The notes beneath the pieces were generated by a model. That model was not told the DNA's origin and did not search any database. It was given only the letters and a program-made list of their open reading frames with translations. This document shows positions 42,901 through 51,371 of a DNA stretch of 64,000 nucleotides, one piece after another (position 1 is the stretch's first letter; every line of letters starts with the position of its first letter). The translations under genes and the position numbers were made by a program. This DNA is from Plasmodium coatneyi (lineage: Eukaryota; Apicomplexa; Aconoidasida; Haemosporida; Plasmodiidae), in assembly GCF_001680005.1 (NCBI RefSeq), contig NC_033566.1, positions 682,001 to 746,000 on the forward strand, given 5' to 3'.

Positions 42901-44219
42901 CTGTCCTGTGGAGTCACAATGGTATGCACCCGACCAACCTCGCTGCAGTGTTCTCGGTTTGCAATGACCTTGGGTTTTTTATATATAATCTCAATGGGAC
43001 TTCTTAACCTTTCCTTTACTACACCTTCATGTCCTGGGCAGCCGAAATGGATATTACCGCCATCAGATTGCACAACACTTTTGGGCCATTCCCCATTGTT
43101 TGTTGTAGGCTGCTTCCTCTTATCAGAATTGCTAATTCCCCCTAAGCAGCATACAGGAGTTTTTAATTCACCACCTTTCAAGATTCCTCTGTCAATTATG
43201 TCTCTTCTTGTACAGCTTCCTAGGGAAGCTTCTCGGAAAATACCTCTACGAGCACAACTGTGCCCGGAATGGTCTACATTCATAATAACATTGTTGGGTA
43301 GATTCCCCGTATAGTTTCTCCTGTTTTCCCCTAACTTATGATTAGAACAGTTTGTGTAGGGAATATGCCCACTGGGATGGGGATGCCCATACGAGTCACA
43401 ACCCCTTTGTGCGATCCCTCCCCTCTCATAACAGGACGTACTGCTAACATTTCTCACACAATTCGAAAAAGAAATACCGGCATTGTTGCATATTTTTTCA
43501 TCGAAAAATCCATTAACACCATTTCTGTTCCTACACAGGGAGTTACTAACTGTATGCAGTTTTTCCTTTTTATTAGGTTGTGATTTCCCATAAGGTGCAC
43601 TAACATTACTAGCCACTTTTTTACGTTCTCGTTGACTTATAAGCTTCGTGTTGTTCACATAGGAGTTATAGAAACAGTGTGTGTCGATTATCCCTCCATG
43701 GGTGTCACTTCTTTTTTTCACTGCAATGTTATCTGAGGTGTACACAAAACTAGGCGAAGTAACCATAGTCCTGTATTGTTTTAATTTTTCATCCCATATA
43801 ACATTTTCATGGACATAGCCGGTTTGTCCATTAATAGATCCATGTGACTGATATAGCCGGTCATTTGTGGACAGTTCATTATTGTAACCAGTGACATAAT
43901 TTTCGTAAAAATTCGTATCTCCCGTGACGATGTACTTAGTATGAATTGGCGGCTTTTCCCAGGGTACCTCCTTCTTCCCTCTAAAATCGTTATCGTAACC
44001 AATTCTGACATAATCCTTATTACCGCTAAAATGTATGTCCTTCGTATGGTTACATTTGTGCTGATGTCCATCGATACGATTTGTTGGGTAGTTGTCACTT
44101 ATGCTGAAATTTCCCTCCTTTACATTTTGTGGCAAATTTATGTTCTTTGACTTTTTTATTTGACTTATGTTCTTATTAATTCTGTCCATGTAATACTGCT
44201 GCATGCGCATGTCGTTCAT
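33936..44219 (-). CDS. ARK3: Aurora-related kinase 3 (ARK3), giant Ser/Thr kinase
   Basis: A protein of more than 3400 residues with a single kinase domain at about 39960-40765 set in very long low-complexity Ser/Asn/Lys/Glu-rich flanks. Kinase features are glycine loop GEGGFGVV, catalytic Lys in YYAIKKI, HRDIKMEN catalytic loop, DFGLSAMI, activation segment ending CGTLVYFSPE, and a WSLGVLLYEML helix. The class matches Aurora-type kinases; adjacency to PK5 matches the known position of P. falciparum ARK3. The role is expected in mitotic spindle/schizogony. The first ATG of the frame is at 44219; the frame is open to 44309 without an ATG, so an upstream exon is possible. The frame ends at 33936 just after a C7 tract, and the real protein probably continues (see 32839-33960). 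Confidence 0.9.
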   Translation of the reverse strand: MNDMRMQQYYMDRINKNISQIKKSKNINLPQNVKEGNFSISDNYPTNRIDGHQHKCNHTKDIHFSGNKDYVRIGYDNDFRGKKEVPWEKPPIHTKYIVTGDTNFYENYVTGYNNELSTNDRLYQSHGSINGQTGYVHENVIWDEKLKQYRTMVTSPSFVYTSDNIAVKKRSDTHGGIIDTHCFYNSYVNNTKLISQRERKKVASNVSAPYGKSQPNKKEKLHTVSNSLCRNRNGVNGFFDEKICNNAGISFSNCVRNVSSTSCYERGGIAQRGCDSYGHPHPSGHIPYTNCSNHKLGENRRNYTGNLPNNVIMNVDHSGHSCARRGIFREASLGSCTRRDIIDRGILKGGELKTPVCCLGGISNSDKRKQPTTNNGEWPKSVVQSDGGNIHFGCPGHEGVVKERLRSPIEIIYKKPKVIANREHCSEVGRVHTIVTPQDRCDVLSHKVVSNNSSGDNGGNVKEMNSQRCLGGCLANKERQFLSNKKSISSTRLQEPHIFYPKKVSSLNANAGFRNNQCGGCRKESVIAPNALCWGTLGGTPQKGASKNGASEKVASQNEASLNNVLENNQYFMSSFRAVNQGENDRGKRKSIEEKDNHKMYTQGGNRGCLNFPLQGISICKSKRGYSQNESHEGGKVGKHELDIVQSGPKRNVISHVEKGRSRYEAAKSNLAPMSRNIRKGDDSMDDTSSSTLGKNYQSEKSLNKEVMDNSPPSGVNCINKTDLILGETKYVQAANYTTVFYKEADRKTVEKVCNINGMDNLEGVIKSASLMEKTNKGEIPLNTPPKGIHTEGEQNLEGTCTDYEEGYDRIKKKNTYDEKVTNEQDTLLENYKYDEEAQAEGNPEGTDEGSNFNYIEDDSMSREEKKKMEKKLNLYFRKEGLLRSSCNSLPHDSEKGEKHETDQQGENNLTPFLKGVRNNSAVHSSNRKSSITDYSQMENYDISSSSVDIFDDKEIKEVFEEVTINRSVKSSFCISRDDYEGPRKESMDLGRVSLEGEIDDSASAKGRRKKRGKRSLPSLEDLFCKKKNLLFMELLRRMKDKGEEGKKGNQAEDELENKLNRVMLPTSEKERNLIDKIIYCLDPSYVNDTVDEADKWRQKLTYMRDKFLESIICVSYPIHLWNEETFEDYLKSLNLNALFDDTFIKYESDLHIDLFHPEEELFSDVGNIGEGGFGVVTKMRFLSNPQYYAIKKISKEHIIKSQAAGQTYLEAKYHSVLSHVNIIKMYGCMQDNDFIYHVLEFCAKGSIYSISKNFKRRIIPDELAYKYFCHVVNGLYYLNQMGIFHRDIKMENVLVDHMDNAKLSDFGLSAMILGTKSHSALCGTLVYFSPEITSGSGYDWRSDIWSLGVLLYEMLVGDVPFDGTKTQIINSIFSCNLKFPDFVNPLAINLIKKALVVDVNKRIKLCDISSDPWMQEMWKLSFQKGLVGNADSCYSRKDDSSDFNFIGSLLKVQCFLKSSLNASMSYPTGGGREEGEENNKKTQKELKQHVPTDQGNDNVDALILETQQKLAEYLKVENFYVNEENVPSSDGMSSPQSEASFSELSESSMGTKKDVLMKRQQWSSTSHVEGTPQGDRSAASEVGTQNDLSGSIQEGSGTNFLSGAPHQDLSVNSERDCSSDSAPMEGITPGSIYPKQEGSSSGSNMDNRGSSNDDPCLKGLNWKTQSDQSNGADEAELVYSSESLGSNTNQGNDVSSAPGVERRHSEGEQERDYSEGGVTPKKADDALSENTIPDRPYDDDNLYDNSSVSNMTPVSSSSQRNDRLSSEVEEAVPEEVDIESLEKLLRRRVNNGEKRPERMLPIYKGKYTEEEENSPVEKNSISIRRGEARKTLLDGGRKKGKDENKKGDDNPSTRRNIQPNHKSEKVSELEKLRKKNKIIEGDETYIPICVTKEKATESSGESNGTKINLHVKDTPVGAKHLRVDEGEARVVKTPTIELSNGKMEYGMRSKIEKGEDKNSKTNKLCEDTPKGEVAKKGTTQYRSTSERKKSFVAKKGEDTLINRKVEKRLERTSTSKLCKKDPITERGGSASGKRSPLVKGKNKTAEKKQPEKEKRRSRSNICDLDGSSLYDKYIERINKLYLSIKSKKYLNSGESRESLLSKKDKSSAAEDSLQEEMQNGESMERNYIDESNGSVEMDEGLSTLVERKDKNVSIQRDKQKDERIEDKPPRMRPFHVSSYPVETGNSKLTESRRNIIREEKNPYPKGHEEKLLDEKSLDDKLANIEKEVSVMMTGKEKYRPSHKSRKEKSFLELKKEIIKDNVPNVSDRVTPDFFAPEENAFNSSGTDEEKGSSRVGGSHNEHDAQQEEKKPTWYYEKKNTLSPSNSDFASDKCFYRQYKQNRTIHLDTSQLVKREEENFKVIQGGTMGAEFAQYGELSEMTDHEERYEPGTDITHPDGETRYVLNHNGKYQRARSTSITVQKESVQSEEPNRQPSFNNKVTFMAVQNDGTVRNSFSMQECCEEERTKKKEATQGRTNILSSQKKGTKELSNLELISKIRQKNKINLLDKVKKEKCASNLGKRRVERMASSGSMNRSLSEVAVTSDSVGKSTYTGRSDLLKKGSSKMGSMRNVSQNSKSSGNRVHTKSGVTNPIRRNNSLRNNSIEKQNSLEKEVTQKTSKGVRPRIIPAKSTESKIGNRLISGAQKLDSTNSVATKSGENKKSMIGVANRRLNSSSTVLSKSRENVDSSLGKGRKLCDDKTERRTNKPVSPQRSVNNSSLKNITEEKSKVMASSYLKKGGSSSRRNGSENLVSEKKDKSKDVMPNGFVQNDKKNKTQEETTTITNEEASDVVVTNSVEATEEQVSPTPDRAKSGAYSMQNGKKVLLGNNLKNAKVKQYLKSKIEEVKKESEYGSPLGVKTEDNLSHTQESLRQQTISHFPTNQYDSFGTCINLNTSEGEGISFCRTSEVRRSISEIPFNCCVKHYFQSESNGEIKTGESAPKGSSPSSQCEDDPTWTISNLCQSKRESGYSRCKSEAVGKYNWTTGLDGDLLHIERVRNETNKEEAKKEEAVLGEIRREKHLENRPMKGSANVSNSKNDQPINDVAKRYKTSAHIYTHRSINLSNVKSKIDTNIYRKAKSETENVDSSNKDGAHIESDEREGANRVLRKKPSMNTYQGSSALSVGDRERKKSNLIGHPALGVKNAATIQRMNSVKTDAHCSNSKRNSSAKGRTHPYQEEDGPIKRSDSALFDTDYEEELQNKLLLLNKRSLCGGIYQRTQNCGKEGMRSYSKEGRNHVIYEGATNSGKHGQGEQTLHRDSRNGIHSINDENNEKDRSCNWGFSIPIYASSSNGKNDKGGEFIRMKSNVRSGNLGSEVNGTNGTAKSATGWKKSDLVKHSHVEKRGSSCLAEPAKRNCMQMEKNVKKEVQGNYSGSFDDHDVDVIEGHIMENTSFNKLGSIVFSSDADECVEDSSTGRRKWIPPQKV
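33947..33953. repeat. G7/C7 tract at the ARK3 frame change
   Basis: Seven G on the plus strand (C on the sense strand). The ARK3 frame stops ten bases downstream, while the neighbouring frame is open for 373 codons. It is a likely indel site, real or from assembly. Confidence 0.7.
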
Positions 44220-47200
44220 GTTTGTGTTTTTTGCGGTTGTGTAGATAGGTAAAAATTCGTTTTTATGTGCACGTGTGTACCTTTTTTTGCTCTTGGTGTT
44301 AAGAAGCAACCAATTAACTATACACGTGGGGGGAATTTTTGGAGCGATCGAACAGCACCGTTCTTATTTTGCATAATTGCAATTAAGCACACAAAATGGT
44401 GAATAAGTAGGGAGATACACAGTTGGATAAATAAACAAACAACAGACAGATAAACAATCGAACAGCGTAACGCACTCTTCCCCCACGTCGGTTGTGCGCT
44501 AATCGTAATGTGCATCACTAAAAAAAACGAAATGCGTTTCGTAAGTGAAAATTTTAATATATATTTAGAAAAAAAAAATTATGACAAGCGAAAATTACTA
44601 ATTATTAAGTTAAACATTAATCAAATGAGTCGATTCGACAATTAATAATGAAGACAGGCAAACGTGGGTAGACACAAATAGACGTAAATAGGCATGAATA
44701 GAAGCAAGCAAATGCGAGCTAATTTTGGAGATGATTAATAAAGGGCAACCCCATGGTTATAAAAAAAAACCACGATGCCTCTGCAAAACTTGTTTGCAAA
44801 CATTCACCATGAAAGGTTGATGCATACCCTGTGAGGTACTACATGTGATGGCGCTTGCACATGCATGGGTGTGTATACGCCTGGGCCCTGGTAGGTACAC
44901 ACTCCCGCGCGCACGTATGTAATCTTGCGCTTCGTGGTTAACACATATAATTTTTGAAACCATTGACAAATTAATAACTAGCGCTCTATTTTAATAAACA
45001 AATAAATAGTTAAACGTTTCTCAGATTAGCAGATTTTTTTTTTTTTTTTGTACGGTTCGTTCTGTTGGGGGCTGAAACGACAGCTTCCTTCTGACAAAAA
45101 AGACACACACGTAAAGGGGCGTACGTGCACGCATTCACAAAAAAAAAATATATATATATACATACAAATAATCAAACGAATTCACCTTAATTTTTGTCTC
45201 TATAAAAAATTTTATGAAAAATGACTGCGTCTCATTTTTTGCGTTAAATCAACAATTTTATTCTTTTGACAGAAATAGATTATGGACATTCTACAAAAGG
45301 TAAATTTTTCAGAAAAAAAGAAAACAATGGAAAAGTTAAACACTCTTCACACCGAGAGCGGTGAAAAAATGTCTTCCCATTTGGTTATCTTTTGTTCGGT
45401 TTTACTTTGTTCCGTTCTGTTTTACTCTGTTAGGTTTTGTTTTACTTTGCTTCGTTTTCCTTTGTTCATTTTATCTTTATTTTCCTTTTTTTACTTTTTC
45501 TACATTACAAATATTAAACAATGAACAAACAAACAGACAGCTTTAAGCTTCTTCTTTTTTTTTTTTTTTTTTTTTTTCTTCTTAATAGTTCAACTATAGC
45601 CTGTGTGCAAGGCCATTTAAATAGCTTTTAAATGGACAAAAAAAAAAAAAAAAAAAAGTGTTCATAATTTTTTTCGCATTTTTACGAGCAGCCATAAAAA
45701 AAAAGGAAATTGTCGAATCAGCACGCCCGAACTTTGCAAAACGGATAGTGGGCGAATTTATTCACGTTCTAATACTTTAACCTTTTCTGAGTTTCTACCG
45801 CCGACAGCACGTGCAAAACATAGACGTATATGTATATACGTACGAATGTGTACATTGCACATGTATATATGTACATTTACACCGCGTCATTCTTCTCCAC
45901 TTTTCCAACATGCATGTATGTGCATGTACGTGCACATAATTCCGCGCTGCAATTTTTACTAATTTAATGCGCCATTCAGGGACCAACGTGCACGTTGTAA
46001 ATGTTGCAAATCCATTTCTATGTCGTGTCGCTTGACAGTATAATGGTTATAAATTAAAATTTTAATTCTACATTGCTCGTCGTTATAAAATGTTCATGTG
46101 TTCCATGATGACATTGTGAACAAAATGTGTGTTTCCCTCTTTTTCCTTTTCTGTACTGAAGAGGCCTTCATGATTTCTATTCATTGTACGCTTTGCAGGG
46201 AAAAAAAATTTCTGAACGAGTACGTCCATTTTTGTGTGTGTGTGTACTCCAACCTTTTTTACCCAGCTTGTTCAGAATTTTTTTTTTTTTTTTTTTTTTT
46301 AAACTGTTCATAAAAAATTGTTTACTTATGGCACCATGCATCCACATATTTACGCAAATGAGCAAATTACTCTGCGGATTTGTTCTGTAAATATGTTCAC
46401 AGAAAGTTCCACACTTGGCAGTTATGAATTTTTTGTCCCTCTTTAAAAATGTGTAGAAATCACTTTAAAAGGGTAAAAATTTACTCACCAAAAAAAAAAA
46501 AAAAAAAAAGACAAGAAAGGGCCAAACCGACGAATGTTGCATGTTGTTGTTTTAAATAAATTGTCACACAAAAAAACGTTCATATAAAAATGTGCACACA
46601 AAAAAAAAAAAAAAAATGGAAAAAAAGAGTTGTAACCCATGCCTTGGTTGATCGCCTTAAAATGTGCGATAAATTCCCTGCTTTTACATTTGGAGAAAAT
46701 TCCACATTTTAAATATACACGCAGCATGCATACTCTTTAATGCATATAAAGCGCCATTTGTTTTCTTTATCTTTGTCATATATTTGCACGTACTGGTACA
46801 CCCATCAACATATCAAAATGGTCAAAATGAAAGCGCCAAAAGGAATGCGCATTGTGAAAGGCACACAATAAAGATAAGACAAAGCGCAATGCATGTAATG
46901 CTGTAGGGTCTAAAAAAATGAAGTGTCAATCATCTACAAAAATGGGGGGCGCACAAATTAACATCGACCAACTCCGTAATTGCCTCAGCGCGCAATTACT
47001 TAAGTAAAGCTATTTCAAAAACAATAATTTTTGCTTAATTAAAAGCATACACAAAAAATGGAATGAAGCACAAAGACGTCATGCAGTACATGAGGGTATC
47101 TAGCCAAAAATTAGCTTCATTAAAAATGTTTAAATCGTTTATGCCCCCTCACTGCAAAAGCGCAAAAGGCGCATTCTTACAAAAAAAATAAAGGAATAGC

Positions 47201-47335
47201 AAATGAAATGAAAAATTAAAAAAAAATTCCCAAATGCTAAGAAAAGAAACGTTTTTAACCCACCGGAAAGGGATCCGTCTTTGAATTATTTTATATGTGC
47301 ATATAATTATATACACATATATATACACCCACGTG
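44220..47335. other. Intergenic region between ARK3 start and the J-protein gene
   Basis: About 3.1 kb, AT-rich with many long homopolymers (for example T24 near 46279-46300, A19 near 46491, A18 near 46600). The ARK3 promoter should lie next to 44220. A phase-consistent set of three tiny plus-strand exons (45282-45299, 46199-46219, 46403-46456) would encode 30 residues; I do not call it a gene. Nothing else convincing is present. Confidence 0.4.
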
Positions 47336-48912
47336 TTAATACTTGTCGAACTCAGCTGCTCTGTAAAAAGGGAAAGGTGACATACAAAATTAGTGAGCGA
47401 CCTCAATTAATATCAGATTAAACTACGCTTCGCCAACAAAATCTGCAGCAACTCCTCACCTAAATTTTCTCCCATGGGCATCTACCAAATATGCTCTGCC
47501 TATTTTAAAAGAAGGTTCACAGTTGAGGGAAAGTGTTATGGCACGGCAGAAGGGACGAAAAAACAACGCACAAAAAGGGGCATACATATGTGCACATATA
47601 CGTATATATATATATTTTTCTGTTTTCTTATGCGCTACCATATGCATCATATATAAGGATTGGCTTCTCACTAAAATGACTCTTCAATCTGCAAGAAAAA
47701 TGGAAAAAAAAAAAAAAATGTGTTTTTTTTTTTCGAAAATATGCAGCACAATGGGGGAAAAATTAATATATATAAAAATTAACACTTTAATGGGCGCGTT
47801 CTAGACAGACATTGCCACACATGCGTATACATGCAGACGTAGTTTCTCTCCGTCAGCCTCTGTCTTACAGGTACTGCTTATACACAATGAAGAGGAACAA
47901 AAAGGGGACGACAAACAAGGGGAATAATTTAAAAATGAGATTTATGTAGAAGTGCTCCCGCGGGTATTTATGAAGGAGGTCGTTGATGGAGTAACTGTAG
48001 TTGCTGTTCGCGTAACGCTAAAAGGGGGAAGTGAAGTGAGGAAAAATACATTAACAAATGTGACAACACTAGTGGTGTTATTAAGGGAAGGAATATAATG
48101 GATAACCCCCCTTGGGTCTCTTTTTCCTTTAAACAATTTATTCATATGTTACTCTGTTCTGTTCCCTTCTTTCGTTTTCCCTCATTTTACGAACTTCTTC
48201 GTAAAAGGCCTTATGAAAATCGGTAAAGTCATCTGAGTAGCTATAACTTTGACTGCTCTTTGAATCTTCCGCCTTGTTTGCCTTTCCGTAAGAGTTTTCT
48301 CCGTAGTTGGACTTTTCTATGGAGAGGAGGACAGGGTGAGGTGGACGTAGGTGTGTTTTCTTGTGTGTAGGGATATACTGCTCATTGCCTTATGTTCATG
48401 CATGAGGCCTATTATATAGCTCACAACCACAGTGGAGTCTATAGCTAAACGCTTAGTGGCACTTAATTGTATGATTACGCGCATAGTCATTATTGTACAG
48501 GGCTTGGTAGGCCTCCTGGATTTGCTTAAACTTTGAGGTGGCATCAGGGCTTTTATTCAAATCGGGGTGGTATAACTTGACTTTTTTTAAATAAGCTTCG
48601 CGTATTGTTTTTTTGCAGGCATTTTTAGTTACACCTGTGTAGGGCACCAAAAAAAAAAAAAAAAAAAAAAAGGACAAAACGAGGTTTCTTAAGTGGGATG
48701 CTAGATATCCTTACTACGCAGGGGAACTAACAATGTCTCTCTAAACATACGTAGAGACTGTGCAGCGTCTTAATGACACAGGTGTGGTGAAACCCCTCTG
48801 TTTACAATATATCTATGCGTTGCTAATGATGTCACGTAGAGCAGAAAGTCATGCATTCTTATGTGCCATTTTGTTTTTTCCCGCTTTTACCTAATATTTT
48901 GTGATAATTCAT
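47336..48912 (-). CDS. Membrane-anchored J-domain (DnaJ) protein, seven exons
   Basis: A small HSP40 co-chaperone that should stimulate an Hsp70. Exons: 48891-48912, 48479-48634, 48153-48316, 47869-48017, 47672-47688 (17 bases), 47460-47499 and 47336-47360; all six junctions keep phase, giving 190 residues. The J domain starts at residue 1-3 (MNYHKILGV), with helix II EAYLKKVKLY, the HPD motif at 30-32 and KFKQIQEAYQALYN. A Ser/Tyr-rich linker follows, then a probable transmembrane helix at about 145-160 (LFPLFVVPFLFLFIVY) and a basic C-terminus ending GRKFRAAEFDKY. The type is class III J-protein, probably on an organelle membrane with the J domain in the cytosol or matrix. Stopping at the TAA in exon 4 (47865) is the alternative, but a strong GTAAGA donor overlaps that stop. 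Confidence 0.85.
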
Positions 48913-49276
48913 TTTTCACAAATTGGGAGGGCTCTGAAATTCGTTCTTGCGATTCACATGAGGAACTAAATTCATGGCAGAGAGGGATGCCCCAAATAAA
49001 TTCACTAAACAATGACTACTCTTCCTGTTGCATTTTTTAAGAAAATTTAAGCCCCCCTCTCTATCTCTGCCGCAATTTTTGCAGCACGCTGGTGAGGCGT
49101 ATTTTCATGTGGGCAGATAGGTATGTTGGTGACTACGCGCGAAAGTACATTTGCATACGAACGGCATAAATCCACGCACGAGATGATTAAAATTATGTGC
49201 TCCTTATTCGCTAGGGAATTCGAAAAGCGGTAAACATACATATGCACTTATTTATATATATAACTGTTAGCTTTGT

Positions 49277-49307
<31 letters not shown>

Positions 49308-49313
49308 GCCAGA

Positions 49314-50113
49314 TCACGATGAACAACTCGCCAGGGTGAAACAGTCTCCCATTTTAATTAACCATTTCCCCAGCGCATATTTGGTGTTCATTTGTTGCTA
49401 CACATAGACAGAGGTGCGAATTTCTCATCTTTATGTTTTTCCCTTATATCGATATGGAACACAGTGGAAGGGTGTAAGTGCGAATTACGACATGTGTAAT
49501 TATCCACTTTGTTCGTCAGTCTCCCCCCCAGCATCACCTGTCGGTACTTAGCCAAAAGGAACAATAATAGGATGCGTGTTTTTGTTCCTCTAACGAATTT
49601 TATGCAGCGATAGAGTGTTGAGAGCACCTATCCTGTGAACTGAATGGGAGGACTTCCCCCAGTGGCTCATTCTTCTATGTGCAAAAAAGCAGGCACACAA
49701 AAGGGGCAAATCAACCGCTGTGTTTATGTTATGCTTCCGTTTTACTGTGTCAAGTTTGAAAGAATAAAAAGAAAAAAATAAAATAATAATAAATACATTC
49801 AGAAGTATCTCCGCGAAATGCTAAAATGATTTGCTTGCCGAACCAGCGGACAACAAAATGGTATAACGGAATGTATGTTCTTCACAGTGCGCGGTCGATT
49901 CATTTTTTTTTTTTTTTTTCAAAGGTTGCCAACCCTAATTCGCAAAGTATGACCTTTCCTTAGTTGTGCAGCATATTTCAAAACGGCTTCACTTTTATGT
50001 CCGTTTTTGTACACCAAAAATTGGAACGAGCTTTTTATCGCATCTACACTGCTTGCGCATTTTATGCAAAATACGATTGATGAATAAATCTTGGGGGTGG
50101 AAGTGCTAATCAT
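49314..50113 (-). CDS. Candidate three-exon gene, unknown (faint PEX11-like pattern)
   Basis: Exons 49934-50113 (ATG at 50113), 49538-49627 and 49314-49397 join in phase 0 at both junctions and give 117 residues. The protein reads SSFQFLVYKNGHKSEAVLKY in exon 1, LSTLYRCIKFVRGTKTRILL in exon 2 and KYALGKWLIKMGDC in exon 3. The two amphipathic helices with spaced K/R, Y and L residues loosely resemble the N-terminal helices of PEX11-type membrane-shaping proteins, but Plasmodium is thought to lack peroxisomes and I cannot test the match. The second intron lacks in-frame stops, so retention is possible. A further upstream exon may exist, since a TTAG acceptor precedes residue 3. Confidence 0.35.
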
Positions 50114-51003
50114 GTGGCAAGGTGAAAACCTGCGCAGCTACCAAGTACCACTGAGAATCATGTGTGTATGTGCGAACACCTTATTACCTACCTGCATCTG
50201 CTCCTGTTTGCGGCGTTCCCCTTTCCTTCGACACAGGCAACAGTCAAGTTAGCGAACCTTTTTCCCGCCCTTGCATTCGCTTGTGATAGAACATCGCCGT
50301 CGTTATTTTTCCTTTTGCGCGCGATCCCTCCAGGGCTATGATGCGTTCGTGCTGTACATTTGCCGCATCCCTCCCTTGCGTAAAGGATGTTGTTATATGG
50401 GTAGAACACATACACGTGCACTCTTGCGTGTGTTCTCCTTTGGCGCGAGAAATGCGCAGCATAAAATGTTCCACCCGAATATGACAATTAGTGCCGCCCC
50501 GCAAAAGCATGCCCATGAGTATGCGTACATACCCATCGATCGGAAGTGCGTTCTGGCTATTTTCCCCCCATTTTCCCCTTTTTATCACATTTTGCGCGGA
50601 AAAGAGGAAAATTGCACTTGAGAGAGGGGAAATTTTCGCTTGCGAAGAGCATACCCTATTGCAAGTCAGAAGTATACGCAAAATGGACGTGCGTGAAAAC
50701 TTCGCTGCATTCCGTTAACTGAATTTGAATTTGCGCCCGCGTCGCAGCAGTACATACTGCATACATGCATACATACGTACATACATACTCACATACATGT
50801 GTACACCCTTTTTTTGCTGCCCCTTAAGACATGCGTGTGGGAGGCACTGCTACTGTAAGGGGCGAATAACCATGCATACGCACCGTCACTATGCGCATAC
50901 ATCAGTAAAGAGACTGAGGTATGAGGCAATTTGTGCCCCCCACACGTACACACCTTGGCTGTAATTATTTTCCAGCCGTTCATGGAACGCCTGTTCCATT
51001 TCG

Positions 51004-51037
<34 letters not shown>

Positions 51038-51292
51038 CCCGTTTTGTGTAAATGTGTATACACAGGTAAATTATTTTTTTTTCATTTGCTCCATTGTGTA
51101 TCACTATACAGGATGGTACTGTCCCATGTGACGATTTTGCTTTACGCGTAATTTCGCGCCCCGCGTGGGTATGCCCCTGTCGGTGGCGCGCCCAAAAAAA
51201 AAAGAACAATAGCAGCTGAACGGGGTTCCTCCCTTGGCATACGTACAGGTACGCATAAGTACGGGTACACACGCGTACAGGTACACAAACGT

Positions 51293-51323
51293 ACAGATAT
51301 ACAGATATACAGATATACAGATA
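51293..51323 (+). repeat. Tandem 8-base repeat (ACAGATAT) in the RCC1 5' region
   Basis: Almost four copies of ACAGATAT, preceded by GTACAGGTACAC-type units from about 51243, end 49 bases before the RCC1-protein ATG. It is probably 5' UTR simple-sequence DNA that varies in copy number. Confidence 0.85.
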
Positions 51324-51371
51324 CCCACACCCGCAGGTACAAATTTATTTCCCCCCCATGCGTCGTATAAA

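Larger units (their letters stand above)
48913..51371. other. Intergenic region between the J-protein and RCC1 genes
   Basis: 2.5 kb divergent region: J-protein promoter on the left, RCC1-gene promoter on the right. It holds T31 near 49279-49307, T26 near 51007-51032, CATA-type microsatellite DNA near 50755-50800 and the 8-base repeat listed at 51293-51323. A candidate minus-strand gene occupies 49314-50113 and may extend upstream to about 50480, where frames with protein-like content and a GTAGGT donor at about 50190 occur. Confidence 0.45.

Noticed and set aside
34144..44150. Many plus-strand open frames opposite ARK3
   Set aside because: They are antisense shadows of a long low-complexity coding frame, without start context or domains.
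50244..50681. 145-codon minus-strand frame upstream of the candidate 49314-50113 gene
   Set aside because: It lacks a convincing start and domain; part of it may be an exon of that candidate, but the boundaries cannot be supported.
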